Shown here one piece after another: positions 41,060-49,280 of a stretch of 64,000 bases of DNA. Origin of the DNA: Nitrosarchaeum koreense MY1 (lineage in GTDB: Archaea > Thermoproteota > Nitrososphaeria > Nitrososphaerales > Nitrosopumilaceae); assembly GCF_000220175.1 (NCBI RefSeq), contig NZ_AFPU01000001.1, positions 310,001 to 374,000 of the forward strand, in the 5' to 3' direction. The stretch's first letter is position 1, and every line of letters begins with the position of its first letter. The position numbers and the translations under genes are program-made. Under the pieces are notes generated by a model. It did no database searches, had not been told where the DNA came from, and saw only the letters and a program-made list of their open reading frames with translations.

Positions 41060-42574
41060 ATGAAGACATTGTTTTTAGTTTTAGTTATTTCTTCAATCCT
41101 GATTTTAGGTTCATATGCTATTCCAACTGCAATGGCTCAAGTTCAAGCAGGTGGTGTTGAACTTCCAGGTGATCCAACATGGTTTGCAGGAGAAGGTCTC
41201 AAAAAAGGTGATTTCTTTTCATATTCAATGTGTCATGTGGATTATAGAGAATGCGTTCCTTTTGAAATGGATATGTGGATTAAAGGTGATAAAGCAGCAG
41301 GATCTGAACAAAAGTGGCTTGTAGATGTTGTAGTTTATGATGGAAATAAAGTGATTAAAGGAAACATGGAAATTGGAAAACTAGCTCCTGAACCATCTGG
41401 CGGTACTGAAAATCTTTCTGTATATAGGGGTGCATTCAAATCATCTATTGTCTGGTTATCTGCTTTTGCAAATGGATATGATGAAAGTGGTGATAAAGGA
41501 CCAAAAAAATTTTCTGCTAAATCTTGGGGTAAAATTGCAAACATTGGTGGCGAGCAAGTGGTTCCATTCGCTATTGAAAAAGTAACTGTCAAAGCTGGAA
41601 CCTTTGATACTGTTGTTATATCTTGGAAGACTGGTGGTGTTAGAAGCAATGTTTGGGTAGTTGATAATTTCCCATTCCCAGTTAAAGCTCATACATACAC
41701 ACATGTTTCATCTGGAATTCCTCCAACAGAATATCAGTTTGAATTATTAGATTACAAAGAAAATGTTGTCAATGATCCTTTTGCAAAAGTTATTTCTACT
41801 GAAGATAATTCTAATTTCCAAGGATGTCCAAGTACCGATTCTCTGAATAAATCCGTAAAAAGACCTACTAAAAACTTTGAATACCAAATTCATGCTTACT
41901 ATAGTCCAGATTTCCCTGTTGAGGGATGTCCAATGAAATGGCAGATAAACTTCCTTAGTAAATTTCACGACACAGAATTTTTGAATCAAGTTCAGTTTGA
42001 TCTAATGGTTGTAGATGACAAATTCACTTTACCACCATTACGTTCTGTTGCACAAGATCAGGGTTATCAATATCTGTATTCACCATCTGGACTAGCTACA
42101 ATCGATATGACTGTTAACCATAAACCTGGCATTGCTCATTTTGTTGTCTATGTCTATGGATTGGCTCCTCAGGGAATTGTACCATCGAATCCTATTGATT
42201 ATCTCGTTATTGATCTACCTATATCTGCCAAGTCTGGTGGTTCTACCTCAAATATCCCCTCTTGGATTAAAAATAATGCCGGATGGTGGGCCGATGGCTC
42301 AATTGACGATAACTCCTTTGTTCAAGGAATTCAGTTTTTGATAAAAGAAAACATAATTAAAATTCCACCAACATCCCAGGGCACCAGTTCTACTGCTAAA
42401 CAAATTCCATCTTGGATTAAAAATAATGCCGGATGGTGGGCCGATGGCTCAATTGACGATAAATCCTTTATCGAAGGACTCCAGTTTTTGATCAAAGAAG
42501 GAATAATGAAAGTTCCTCGAGCAGATTCAACCTCTAGCTCGAGTAGTTCTGGCCCTGCCTCATGGCTTGATTAA
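41060..42574 (+). CDS. Secreted protein with two C-terminal WIKNNAGWWADG repeats
   Basis: A 504-residue exported protein with a signal peptide of about 26 residues (KTLFLVLVISSILILGSYAIPTAMA). The large beta-rich body has two Cys pairs. Two tandem 38-residue modules at about 399-437 and 449-487 share IPSWIKNNAGWWADGSIDD and FLIKE; a Ser-rich tail follows. The same module ends the PstS protein at 47.1 kb. The module may attach proteins to the cell surface; this is inference. Substrate or partner unknown. Confidence 0.85.
   Translation: MKTLFLVLVISSILILGSYAIPTAMAQVQAGGVELPGDPTWFAGEGLKKGDFFSYSMCHVDYRECVPFEMDMWIKGDKAAGSEQKWLVDVVVYDGNKVIKGNMEIGKLAPEPSGGTENLSVYRGAFKSSIVWLSAFANGYDESGDKGPKKFSAKSWGKIANIGGEQVVPFAIEKVTVKAGTFDTVVISWKTGGVRSNVWVVDNFPFPVKAHTYTHVSSGIPPTEYQFELLDYKENVVNDPFAKVISTEDNSNFQGCPSTDSLNKSVKRPTKNFEYQIHAYYSPDFPVEGCPMKWQINFLSKFHDTEFLNQVQFDLMVVDDKFTLPPLRSVAQDQGYQYLYSPSGLATIDMTVNHKPGIAHFVVYVYGLAPQGIVPSNPIDYLVIDLPISAKSGGSTSNIPSWIKNNAGWWADGSIDDNSFVQGIQFLIKENIIKIPPTSQGTSSTAKQIPSWIKNNAGWWADGSIDDKSFIEGLQFLIKEGIMKVPRADSTSSSSSSGPASWLD
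42260..42462 (+). repeat. 53-bp perfect direct repeat, 150 bp apart
   Basis: Bases 42260-42312 and 42410-42462 are identical, covering the conserved part of both WWADG modules of the secreted protein. Identity at synonymous positions across 53 bases indicates a recent duplication or gene conversion within the gene. Confidence 0.9.
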
Positions 42575-42624
42575 AGATACTTTTTTTATGTACATTCAAA
42601 TTGTTTGATTTTAAAGTTGATTAA

Positions 42625-42984
42625 ATGACCGGTTTATTCAGCTATCCAAAACGACGTCTCAAAAAACTAGTTAAAGATGGGGATTATTCAGAGGCACTTG
42701 AATTTGGAAAGAGCTTGGAGAAAAAATTTTCAAATGATCCTGATTATATGTTTATGATGGGGAGTATCTATTTTATTTTAGAGGATGCAAAAAGAGCAAT
42801 CCCATATTTTGAAAAGGCATCTAAGATAGAACCTAATGACGTTGAGACTTTGACTCTAAAAACAAATGTTCATCTTGCATTACAACAAAAAGATGAAGCA
42901 ATTGACTGTTGCAAAAGAATCATAAAACTACAACCAGAAAACTATGAAGCACATGGCCTGCTTGAAAAGTTAGAATCTCTTTAA
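42625..42984 (+). CDS. TPR-repeat protein, 119 aa
   Basis: A 119-residue soluble protein with about three tetratricopeptide repeats: SEALEFGKSLEKKFSNDPDY, AKRAIPYFEKASKIEPNDVE and DEAIDCCKRIIKLQPENYEA. TPR units carry protein-protein contacts; the partner is unknown. It follows the secreted protein by 50 bases on the same strand. Confidence 0.85.
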   Translation: MTGLFSYPKRRLKKLVKDGDYSEALEFGKSLEKKFSNDPDYMFMMGSIYFILEDAKRAIPYFEKASKIEPNDVETLTLKTNVHLALQQKDEAIDCCKRIIKLQPENYEAHGLLEKLESL

Positions 42985-42989
42985 AACAT

Positions 42990-43445
42990 TTAATCTATTT
43001 TCATCTCATATGCATTTTCTAATAGCCAATCACAAAACTTTGTAACGTTTTGATCAAATTCAGTCCAGATGTGAACTGAATGAGGTAAAATGTCAATCTT
43101 CCAATTATCTGTAAACACTCTGACCCCTTCTTTGTTATCATACATGTAAGCGTCTTGAACTTTAATATCTCCTAAAACTTCCTTTGCCTTTTCTTTAATC
43201 AATTCTCGGTTAATTGGAAATCTCTTTTTATCATAATCTACAATCAAACTAAGATCTCTTTTTCCATACATCTCAAATTCTTCAATTCTTCCTTCTTTTG
43301 GAAAATTAACAACTAGTTTGATATTGTATTTCTTGCCAACTTCCTTACCGATCTCTACTATTCTTGCATATGCCATGCCTGGATTTTTCTTTAGCATGAA
43401 GCGAATTTGTGGGAGATTGGATTTTAGCTGTTGTTGAAGATCCAT
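42990..43445 (-). CDS. Conserved hypothetical protein, 151 aa
   Basis: A soluble alpha/beta protein with KRDLSLIVDYDKKRFPINRELIKEKAKEVL and a Trp-rich C-terminus (WKIDILPHSVHIWTEFDQNV). The ATG at 43445, 27 bases after TTAATAAT, is chosen; an ATG at 43466 lies too near that box. No family was recognised. Confidence 0.7.
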   Translation of the reverse strand: MDLQQQLKSNLPQIRFMLKKNPGMAYARIVEIGKEVGKKYNIKLVVNFPKEGRIEEFEMYGKRDLSLIVDYDKKRFPINRELIKEKAKEVLGDIKVQDAYMYDNKEGVRVFTDNWKIDILPHSVHIWTEFDQNVTKFCDWLLENAYEMKID

Positions 43446-43547
43446 TACTATTTCTGTGAATAACATGATATTATTAATTTGAAACTGGTTATATTCATTA
43501 ATCTTGTGACCTGATTAGTTTTTTTAGATGTAAAAATAATTGTCATT

Positions 43548-44192
43548 ATGGCAATGCCAATGGATTACAACGGTGTACGAATCGATGATGGTTCTGAAAG
43601 AACAGACAATGTAAATGATTACAAAATAACTTGCATGGATTTTATCAAAGAAATATCTCATGATTATGAAGCATGGGTTGATTATTACAAACTTCCAGAA
43701 GATGAAGACAAAATTAGACGAAATGGAATTCGCTCAACCATAGAAAGAACAAATGACTGGATTGCTAAAGTTGCCCAAACAATCAAAGCAGTTGATGTTG
43801 TCATGAATGATGGAATTCAAAAGATGGCAGAATCCACAGCAGGAAAGCCATTGGAGTTTGGTGTTTTTGTAAATGGCAAATCAAGCTATACTATGGCAAA
43901 ACCTGGAATTATAGATGTAAATGTAAAATCAAGCGGTAGGCAGGGAAGAAAAACAAAACTAGGATTTCATTTTAAAGATGATCGATTTAGAATTGAATCT
44001 ACATGTGGTGCATTTTTAGATGAAACTGATTTGCCAACAAAAGATTTTGATTTAATGGACATTCATCTCAAACTACATGCAGAAAATGCCAAGCAACGTG
44101 ATGTCATATCCTTTACTGTTACTGTTAGTGAAATGGAAAATGATGTAGAGTTTGAGCGAAGGGGACTAACCACTATTATTCATATAGTGTAA
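43548..44192 (+). CDS. Conserved hypothetical protein, 214 aa
   Basis: A soluble protein with an N-terminal acidic/helical half (YKITCMDFIKEISHDYEAW) and a C-terminal beta-rich half (ISFTVTVSEMENDVEFERRG). No catalytic motif is evident. It overlaps the convergent Ddn-like gene by 17 bases. I do not recognise the family. Confidence 0.7.
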   Translation: MAMPMDYNGVRIDDGSERTDNVNDYKITCMDFIKEISHDYEAWVDYYKLPEDEDKIRRNGIRSTIERTNDWIAKVAQTIKAVDVVMNDGIQKMAESTAGKPLEFGVFVNGKSSYTMAKPGIIDVNVKSSGRQGRKTKLGFHFKDDRFRIESTCGAFLDETDLPTKDFDLMDIHLKLHAENAKQRDVISFTVTVSEMENDVEFERRGLTTIIHIV

Positions 44193-44493
44193 TCTCTATT
44201 GCAACTCTTTTTTCTTCTGCTCTTTTTTCGCCTGGATATTTTAACTGCGAAATCTTCTCCTCCAGTTTTTTATCATCAACTACTTTTGCCTTGCCCGTAT
44301 ACCTTGAATTATCAAATTCTATGATTACATCAGGATTTGCAACGGCGTTTTTGAACCAGTCTCCATCTGGTCTGTGTCTTGAAAAATAGATTTTTTCATT
44401 ATACTTTACAGCACGAAGCATTACTGAATGTATTCTGCCTGTCTTTCTGCCTTTTGTGCTTAATACCGCACGAAATACTTGGCTCATTACCAT
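44176..44493 (-). CDS. F420-dependent Ddn-like oxidoreductase (nitroreductase/quinone reductase family)
   Basis: A 105-residue split-barrel protein. STKGRKTGRIHSVMLRAVKYNEKIYFSRHRPDGDWFKNAVANPDV has the deazaflavin-binding signature of Ddn-like proteins (RKTG...P...DWFKN...NP). These reduce quinones or other substrates with F420H2. A second ATG two codons in is also possible. CofE at 11.8 kb makes the cofactor in the same genome. Confidence 0.85.
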   Translation of the reverse strand: MVMSQVFRAVLSTKGRKTGRIHSVMLRAVKYNEKIYFSRHRPDGDWFKNAVANPDVIIEFDNSRYTGKAKVVDDKKLEEKISQLKYPGEKRAEEKRVAIEITLYE

Positions 44494-44580
44494 TAGGCAA
44501 TACTTCTGTCAAGTAATTTAACCTCATTGCTAGAAAATTATGATATTTGGTATGATAAGCAAATCTGACTACAGTAACTC

Positions 44581-45033
44581 ATGTCAGTTAAACTCGAAGA
44601 TATGCCTGAAAATACCGCCACAGCAGATGACTTTGTTGGAAAAAAAGTCATAGACAGGGAAGGAATTTCTTATGGCAAAGTCAAACATATTCACATTAAT
44701 CAAAAAACTCTGATCGTCTCCGGAGTTACCATTCATCAAGGATTTAACAAAGATTATTTTCTTGGTGCTGATTACATTGACAAATTTACAGAGGAAACTT
44801 TGCTGCTTGGTAGACCCCCAATTAGAACTGGAATTCCCGCAGTTGACATTGATGGTCATAAAATAGGCAAAGTAAAACGATTACACAAAAACCCAGATAC
44901 TCACGAACTGGAGTCTATTGAAATTGGAGATGGCCTATTACATTCAAAAATAATCTCTAAATCTGAAATTTGGGGAATTGGCGAAAAACTTATTCTTAAA
45001 GTAACAAAAGAAGGATATAAAAAACTAGAATAA
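44581..45033 (+). CDS. PRC-barrel domain protein
   Basis: A 150-residue protein with two PRC-barrel-like units: FVGKKVIDREGISYGKVKHIHIN (about 18-75) and GIPAVDIDGHKIGKVKRLHKNP (about 83-145). PRC barrels often mediate protein contacts in RNA processing (RimM) or CdvA-type division proteins. No extra domain is fused. Function unassigned. Confidence 0.85.
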   Translation: MSVKLEDMPENTATADDFVGKKVIDREGISYGKVKHIHINQKTLIVSGVTIHQGFNKDYFLGADYIDKFTEETLLLGRPPIRTGIPAVDIDGHKIGKVKRLHKNPDTHELESIEIGDGLLHSKIISKSEIWGIGEKLILKVTKEGYKKLE

Positions 45034-45054
45034 TTTATTTTAAGAATTCTTAGT

Positions 45055-45150
45055 TTATGGCTTTTTATTACAATTAAGACAAATAGGAATTCCTTTATCC
45101 AATGTAATCTCGACATTTGATGTATGACACTTTTGACAGAGCCCTTTCAT
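45055..45150 (-). CDS. 31-residue zinc-ribbon peptide
   Basis: A 31-residue protein, MKGLCQKCHTSNVEITLDKG then PICLNCNKKP: a complete minimal zinc ribbon with two CxxC pairs. TTTAAA lies about 28 bases upstream. Similar tiny ribbons recur in this window. No function is known. Confidence 0.6.
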   Translation of the reverse strand: MKGLCQKCHTSNVEITLDKGIPICLNCNKKP

Positions 45151-45234
45151 GTTGTGACTGACTAAAATGACCTTTAAATTTTTTGTGAGATTATTAACAC
45201 TTAACAATTTATAATTGCAATAACCGATCAGAGC

Positions 45235-46230
45235 ATGTACTCAGTAGAGACTAGATCTCTTTCAAAAACTTTTGGTACCGTAAAGGCTGTAAATGATATC
45301 TCTTTTGCAGTTGAATCCGGTGAAATATTTGGATTTCTTGGTCCTAACGGTGCAGGTAAAAGTACTACAATTATGATACTTACCACGTTACTCAAACCAA
45401 CATCTGGTCAAGCTATTGTTTCTGGGTTTGATGTAATGACACATGCAAAGCAAGTTCGTCAAAGTATAGGATATGTACAGCAAGAATCTACTGTTGATGA
45501 ATATCTGTCAGGAAGAGAAAACTTACTGTTACAAGCAAGACTCAATCACATCCCAAAAGATCAAATCAATAAAAGAATCGATGAAATTTTGGAATTAATT
45601 GAATTAACTGATAAGCAAAATGACTCTGTAGTTACTTATTCTGGTGGCATGAGAAAGAGATTGGATATTGCAGGCGGATTACTACACCATCCCAAAGTTT
45701 TGTTTTTAGACGAGCCTACGGTTGGCTTGGATATCCAAACACGTAGAAAGATTTGGGAGTACATAAAAAAAATACACAAAGAATTTGAGATGACTATCTT
45801 TCTTACAACTCACTACATGGAAGAAGCTGATCAGCTATGTGATAGAATTGGAATTATTGATCATGGACAGATTCAAATCATTGATACTCCAGAAAATATG
45901 AAAAATGCCATGGGTAATGAAGTGATATCTTTAAAATTTGAAAGCAAAAATCCTGACGATTTTTTATCACAATTACATAAAATTGAATATGTTAAAAAGA
46001 TAAACAAAGATAATGACAAGTTAACAATTTTTACATCAAACGGAACACAAGTAATTCCTGAAATTTTTAAAATCTCGTCCACACTTGAAATTAAAATTAT
46101 TTCCATTTCGTTGACTAGGCCAACTTTGGATGATGTCTTTATTTCTTACACCGGTCGGGAAATGAGAGATGATGATGCAGGATTTAATCGAAAACGTGAA
46201 CATGCAAAAATGAAGAGGCTACGTGCATGA
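45235..46230 (+). CDS. ABC transporter ATP-binding protein (drug-export DrrA type)
   Basis: A 331-residue ATPase: Walker A GPNGAGKST, Q-loop YVQQES, signature YSGGMRKRLD, Walker B VLFLDEPTVGLD, and switch His in LTTHYMEEADQL. The C-terminal 90 residues form the DrrA-type extension. TTTATAATT about 27 bases before the ATG fits a leaderless start. The permease overlaps by 4 bases, so the pair forms one exporter; the cargo is unknown. Confidence 0.94.
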   Translation: MYSVETRSLSKTFGTVKAVNDISFAVESGEIFGFLGPNGAGKSTTIMILTTLLKPTSGQAIVSGFDVMTHAKQVRQSIGYVQQESTVDEYLSGRENLLLQARLNHIPKDQINKRIDEILELIELTDKQNDSVVTYSGGMRKRLDIAGGLLHHPKVLFLDEPTVGLDIQTRRKIWEYIKKIHKEFEMTIFLTTHYMEEADQLCDRIGIIDHGQIQIIDTPENMKNAMGNEVISLKFESKNPDDFLSQLHKIEYVKKINKDNDKLTIFTSNGTQVIPEIFKISSTLEIKIISISLTRPTLDDVFISYTGREMRDDDAGFNRKREHAKMKRLRA

Positions 46231-47012
46231 ATTCTCTGATGTATGATACCTATACTGTATTTTGGAGAGAGATGAAAAGATACAAAAAATCTCGCAGTGG
46301 AGTTTTGATTCGATTAATTCAACCTGCAATCTGGATTATTGTAATTGGTAATACTTTTTCTGGAACTCAACCATTGATTCAATCTGTTGGGTTTGAAGGA
46401 GAATATATTGAATTTATGGCGCCAGGTGTGATAATACTTACTGCAATCTTTACTAGTATTTTTGGCGGAGTCAATACTTTGTGGGATAGACGATATGGAT
46501 TTATGAATAAGGCATTAACATCTCCAATTTCACGTTCCTCTATTGCACTGGGAAAAATGTCTGCAATCTCTTTAATCTCTGCAATGCAAGCTAGTTTGAT
46601 AGTTGGAATTGCTTTGGCAATCGGTGTAAATTTTCCAAATCTGTTGATGATTGCACCAATTATGGCAATTGTTGTATTGTTTTCTCTTGGTTTTTCTGGA
46701 ATTTCTGTTATAGTTGCAGCCACTGCAAAGTCTCAGGAGACTTTTTGGGGAGTGATTAATTTTCTTGGGATGCCATTATTTATGTTGAGTCCAGCACTAT
46801 TTCCTCTTGAATTACTACCTGATTGGTTGGCAACCATAGCAAAATTCAATCCTGTGACCTATACTGTTTTACTTGTTAGAGAGATGATGACTGGAGTTTC
46901 AGAAGGAGGAATTTCTGCATTCTTAAGTATTGGAGTAATTGCTGTGTTTGTTTTAGTGATGATTGGTTTGGCAAGCTATGTCTTTACAAGAGAAGTCAAC
47001 AAACCATTTTAG
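46227..47012 (+). CDS. ABC-2 type transporter permease (DrrB type)
   Basis: A 261-residue membrane protein with six helices: N-terminal helix at about 25-45 (LIRLIQPAIWIIVIGNTFS), then GVIILTAIFTSIFGGVNTLWDRRYGFM and the conserved FLGMPLFMLSPALFPLELLPDW segment. It overlaps the ATPase gene by 4 bases and forms the membrane half of the exporter. Confidence 0.93.
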   Translation: MNSLMYDTYTVFWREMKRYKKSRSGVLIRLIQPAIWIIVIGNTFSGTQPLIQSVGFEGEYIEFMAPGVIILTAIFTSIFGGVNTLWDRRYGFMNKALTSPISRSSIALGKMSAISLISAMQASLIVGIALAIGVNFPNLLMIAPIMAIVVLFSLGFSGISVIVAATAKSQETFWGVINFLGMPLFMLSPALFPLELLPDWLATIAKFNPVTYTVLLVREMMTGVSEGGISAFLSIGVIAVFVLVMIGLASYVFTREVNKPF

Positions 47013-47046
47013 GAAAAACTAATCTTACTGAACAATTGTTTTGATT

Positions 47047-47056
47047 TTCTATATAG
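47047..47056 (+). promoter_or_regulatory. TTCTATATAG element upstream of pstS
   Basis: TTCTATATAG lies 74 bases before the pstS ATG, further upstream than a core promoter. Exact copies also occur at 48455, 50370-50379 (opposite strand) and 55899, all between phosphate-region genes. Core CTATATAG is palindromic. A role as phosphate-responsive site is a hypothesis. Confidence 0.4.
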
Positions 47057-47129
47057 TTAATAGAGTGATATTGTTTTTTCGTAATCTATTATTGTTATTG
47101 CTAAATAAATTACAAAATATGATATTTCA

Positions 47130-48398
47130 ATGATAACAAAGACGACATCTATGCTTATGATCGCAACTATAGTTGCTATTATGGCACCACTAAATGTAAA
47201 TGCTGAATCAGAACCTGCAGCTCCAAACACCAGTTTTGTTTATAACATAAATGGTGCTGGTGCTACATTTCCATTTCCGCTGATTGATTTATGGAGGGTA
47301 GAATACAATGCCGATTTTAAGAATGTAAACCTAAACTATCAATCAATTGGCAGTGGTGGTGGAATTAAACAGCACATTGAAAAAACTGTAAATTTTGCAG
47401 CGACTGATGCACCATTAACTGTTAAAGAACGAGGTCTAGCTCCAAACACATTACATATTCCTGAAACAATGGGAGGAGTAACAATACCATACAATATTCC
47501 TGAAATTCCTAAAAGTGGATTGAAATTAACTGGAAAAGTAATTTCTGGTATATTTCTTGGTGAAATTACTAAATGGAACGATCCATTAATCAAAGAACAC
47601 AATCCTGGATTGAATCTTCCTAATCAAGATATTGTAGTGGCACACCGTTCAGATGGATCTGGAACTACTTTTGTGTTCACTGATTACCTTGCTACCGTTG
47701 ATCCAGATGGTTGGAATGCAAAAGTGGGAAAAGGAAAATCAGTTCCTTGGCCAGTAGGTTTAGCTGCTGCAGGAAATGAAGGTGTTGCAGGAATTATAAA
47801 ATCTACAACATATTCAATTGGTTATGTTGAATTGGCATACGCATTCCAAACCGGAATGACTGTTGCTTCTGTTCAAAATGGTGACAAAAATAAATTTGTT
47901 GAACCCACAATTGATAGTATTGCTGCTTCCGCAGCTAGTATTGTTGATAAACTTCCTGCATCTGAAGCCGATTGGTCAGCAGTGTCTATGGTAAATGCAC
48001 CCGGTCCTAATTCATATCCTATCTCAAGTTTGACGTATCTTCTGTTATATGAAGATCTAAAAGATACTTCAAAGAACAAAGAACAAGCAAAAACCACACT
48101 TCACATGATTCATTGGATGATAACTGATGGACAGGAATTTTCACATAGTCTGTTGTATCCTAAACTTCCAGACAATGTTGTGGAGTTGAGTAAAAAAGGA
48201 CTTTCTAAGGTAAAATATGATGGTGAAATTCTTTGGAACTATGATGTTAAAACTACATCTAAAACAGAAACCAAAAATTCAAACATTCCAGATTGGATTA
48301 GAAACAATGCAAAATGGTGGGCAGATGGATTAATCACTGATGAGGACTATATCCAAGGACTGCAATATCTTATATCTCAAGGTATTCTAAAAGTCTAA
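47130..48398 (+). CDS. pstS: Phosphate ABC transporter substrate-binding protein PstS with surface module
   Basis: A 422-residue exported phosphate-binding protein. Signal peptide about residues 1-25. Phosphate-binding loops: GAGATFPFPL, FAATDAPLT and AHRSDGSGTTFVF. The body matches the PstS family to about residue 370; then a Ser/Lys linker and one 37-residue module (IPDWIRNNAKWWADGLITDE, ending SQGILKV) of the same kind as in the secreted protein at 41 kb. The addition may anchor it to the cell surface instead of a lipid. Confidence 0.93.
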   Translation: MITKTTSMLMIATIVAIMAPLNVNAESEPAAPNTSFVYNINGAGATFPFPLIDLWRVEYNADFKNVNLNYQSIGSGGGIKQHIEKTVNFAATDAPLTVKERGLAPNTLHIPETMGGVTIPYNIPEIPKSGLKLTGKVISGIFLGEITKWNDPLIKEHNPGLNLPNQDIVVAHRSDGSGTTFVFTDYLATVDPDGWNAKVGKGKSVPWPVGLAAAGNEGVAGIIKSTTYSIGYVELAYAFQTGMTVASVQNGDKNKFVEPTIDSIAASAASIVDKLPASEADWSAVSMVNAPGPNSYPISSLTYLLLYEDLKDTSKNKEQAKTTLHMIHWMITDGQEFSHSLLYPKLPDNVVELSKKGLSKVKYDGEILWNYDVKTTSKTETKNSNIPDWIRNNAKWWADGLITDEDYIQGLQYLISQGILKV

Positions 48399-48403
48399 AT
48401 CTC

Positions 48404-48451
48404 TTCATTTTTTATTTTCTTTATTTTTTATTTTCTTCATTTTTTATTTTC
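48404..48451 (+). repeat. Three tandem 16-bp T-rich repeats
   Basis: The 16-base unit TTCATTTTTTATTTTC occurs at 48404-48419, 48420-48435 (one change) and 48436-48451, directly after the pstS stop. A T-rich tract like this probably terminates the pstS transcript. Repeat number may vary between strains. Confidence 0.75.
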
Positions 48452-48454
48452 TTC

Positions 48455-48464
48455 TTCTATATAG
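48455..48464 (+). promoter_or_regulatory. TTCTATATAG element upstream of the secreted phosphate-region gene
   Basis: An exact copy of the element, 84 bases before the ATG at 48548, ten bases (one helical turn) further than at pstS. A related TTCTATATG sits nearby at about 48491. Function is hypothetical. Confidence 0.35.
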
Positions 48465-48547
48465 TACTACGATTACCATCTATCATCATGTTCTATATGT
48501 AAAGAACATTGATTCAATTTATAGTACCTAAATTAATTTCTATATCA

Positions 48548-49234
48548 ATGAACTACAAAAAAATAGTGAGTGTCACGACACTAAGTGTAATTGCAGTGTT
48601 TGCTATTGCATCTTTTACAGGTCTTGATATTGCTGATATTGATGCAGCCACAGTTGCAGTTCAACCAGAAAAATTTGTGTTTGTTGAAAAAATTTCTACA
48701 ACCGCAATATTTTCATTTCGAGATGGTACTGAAATGGTTCCAATCCAACTATTTTCTCAAAGCGGTGGGTTTGGTACTACAACGTTGAATCAGGATGATG
48801 ATCCGAGAGCACCATCTGGTGTTACTGGTCGAGCTAAACCTGCATTTACTATGGAAAAAATTGCAGGTGGAACACCACTTCTTTATCAAGCTGCTGATCA
48901 GGCTCAAAAAAATGCCCTAAATGCAGGAATGGAGTATCCGTTCAAATTCTTTGATGTTGAAGTACTAGTTGCTGCAGGCGGTGATGTAGTTAGATCTTTC
49001 AAATACAAAGATTGTCAAATTACTAACTATGTTCTGGTTTCAAGGGCTGATAACGAAGAAGGTTACACTGGTAAAGGATTTGCAGTTGTAGATCAATATG
49101 CATTTGAATGTAGTGGCTACACTCCAGGTAATCCTGCTATGGACGCCATGAAAAAAACTGAACATGCAAAAACAATCAGTTCAAGTGATCTAAAATCCAC
49201 AAGCAGTTGGGAACACGGTTTCTATCAAAAATAA
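48548..49234 (+). CDS. Hypothetical exported protein in the phosphate island
   Basis: A 228-residue protein with a signal segment at about residues 3-25 (KKIVSVTTLSVIAVFAIASF). It has a beta-rich body and one likely disulfide between Cys in YKDCQITN and FECSGY. The ATG at 48548 stands about 28 bases after TTTATA; an upstream in-frame ATG at 48509 lies before the box. Its place between pstS and the AbrB-PhoU gene suggests a role in phosphate or surface physiology. No family was recognised. Confidence 0.78.
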   Translation: MNYKKIVSVTTLSVIAVFAIASFTGLDIADIDAATVAVQPEKFVFVEKISTTAIFSFRDGTEMVPIQLFSQSGGFGTTTLNQDDDPRAPSGVTGRAKPAFTMEKIAGGTPLLYQAADQAQKNALNAGMEYPFKFFDVEVLVAAGGDVVRSFKYKDCQITNYVLVSRADNEEGYTGKGFAVVDQYAFECSGYTPGNPAMDAMKKTEHAKTISSSDLKSTSSWEHGFYQK

Positions 49235-49280
49235 ACCTCCCTTCTTTTTTTATTTTACATGATAATATTTTATGTGTATT

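Noticed and set aside
42260-42462. Possible CRISPR-like or mobile repeat because of two identical 53-bp units
   Set aside because: The units are in frame inside a coding region and encode a protein module; there are only two and the spacer is coding.
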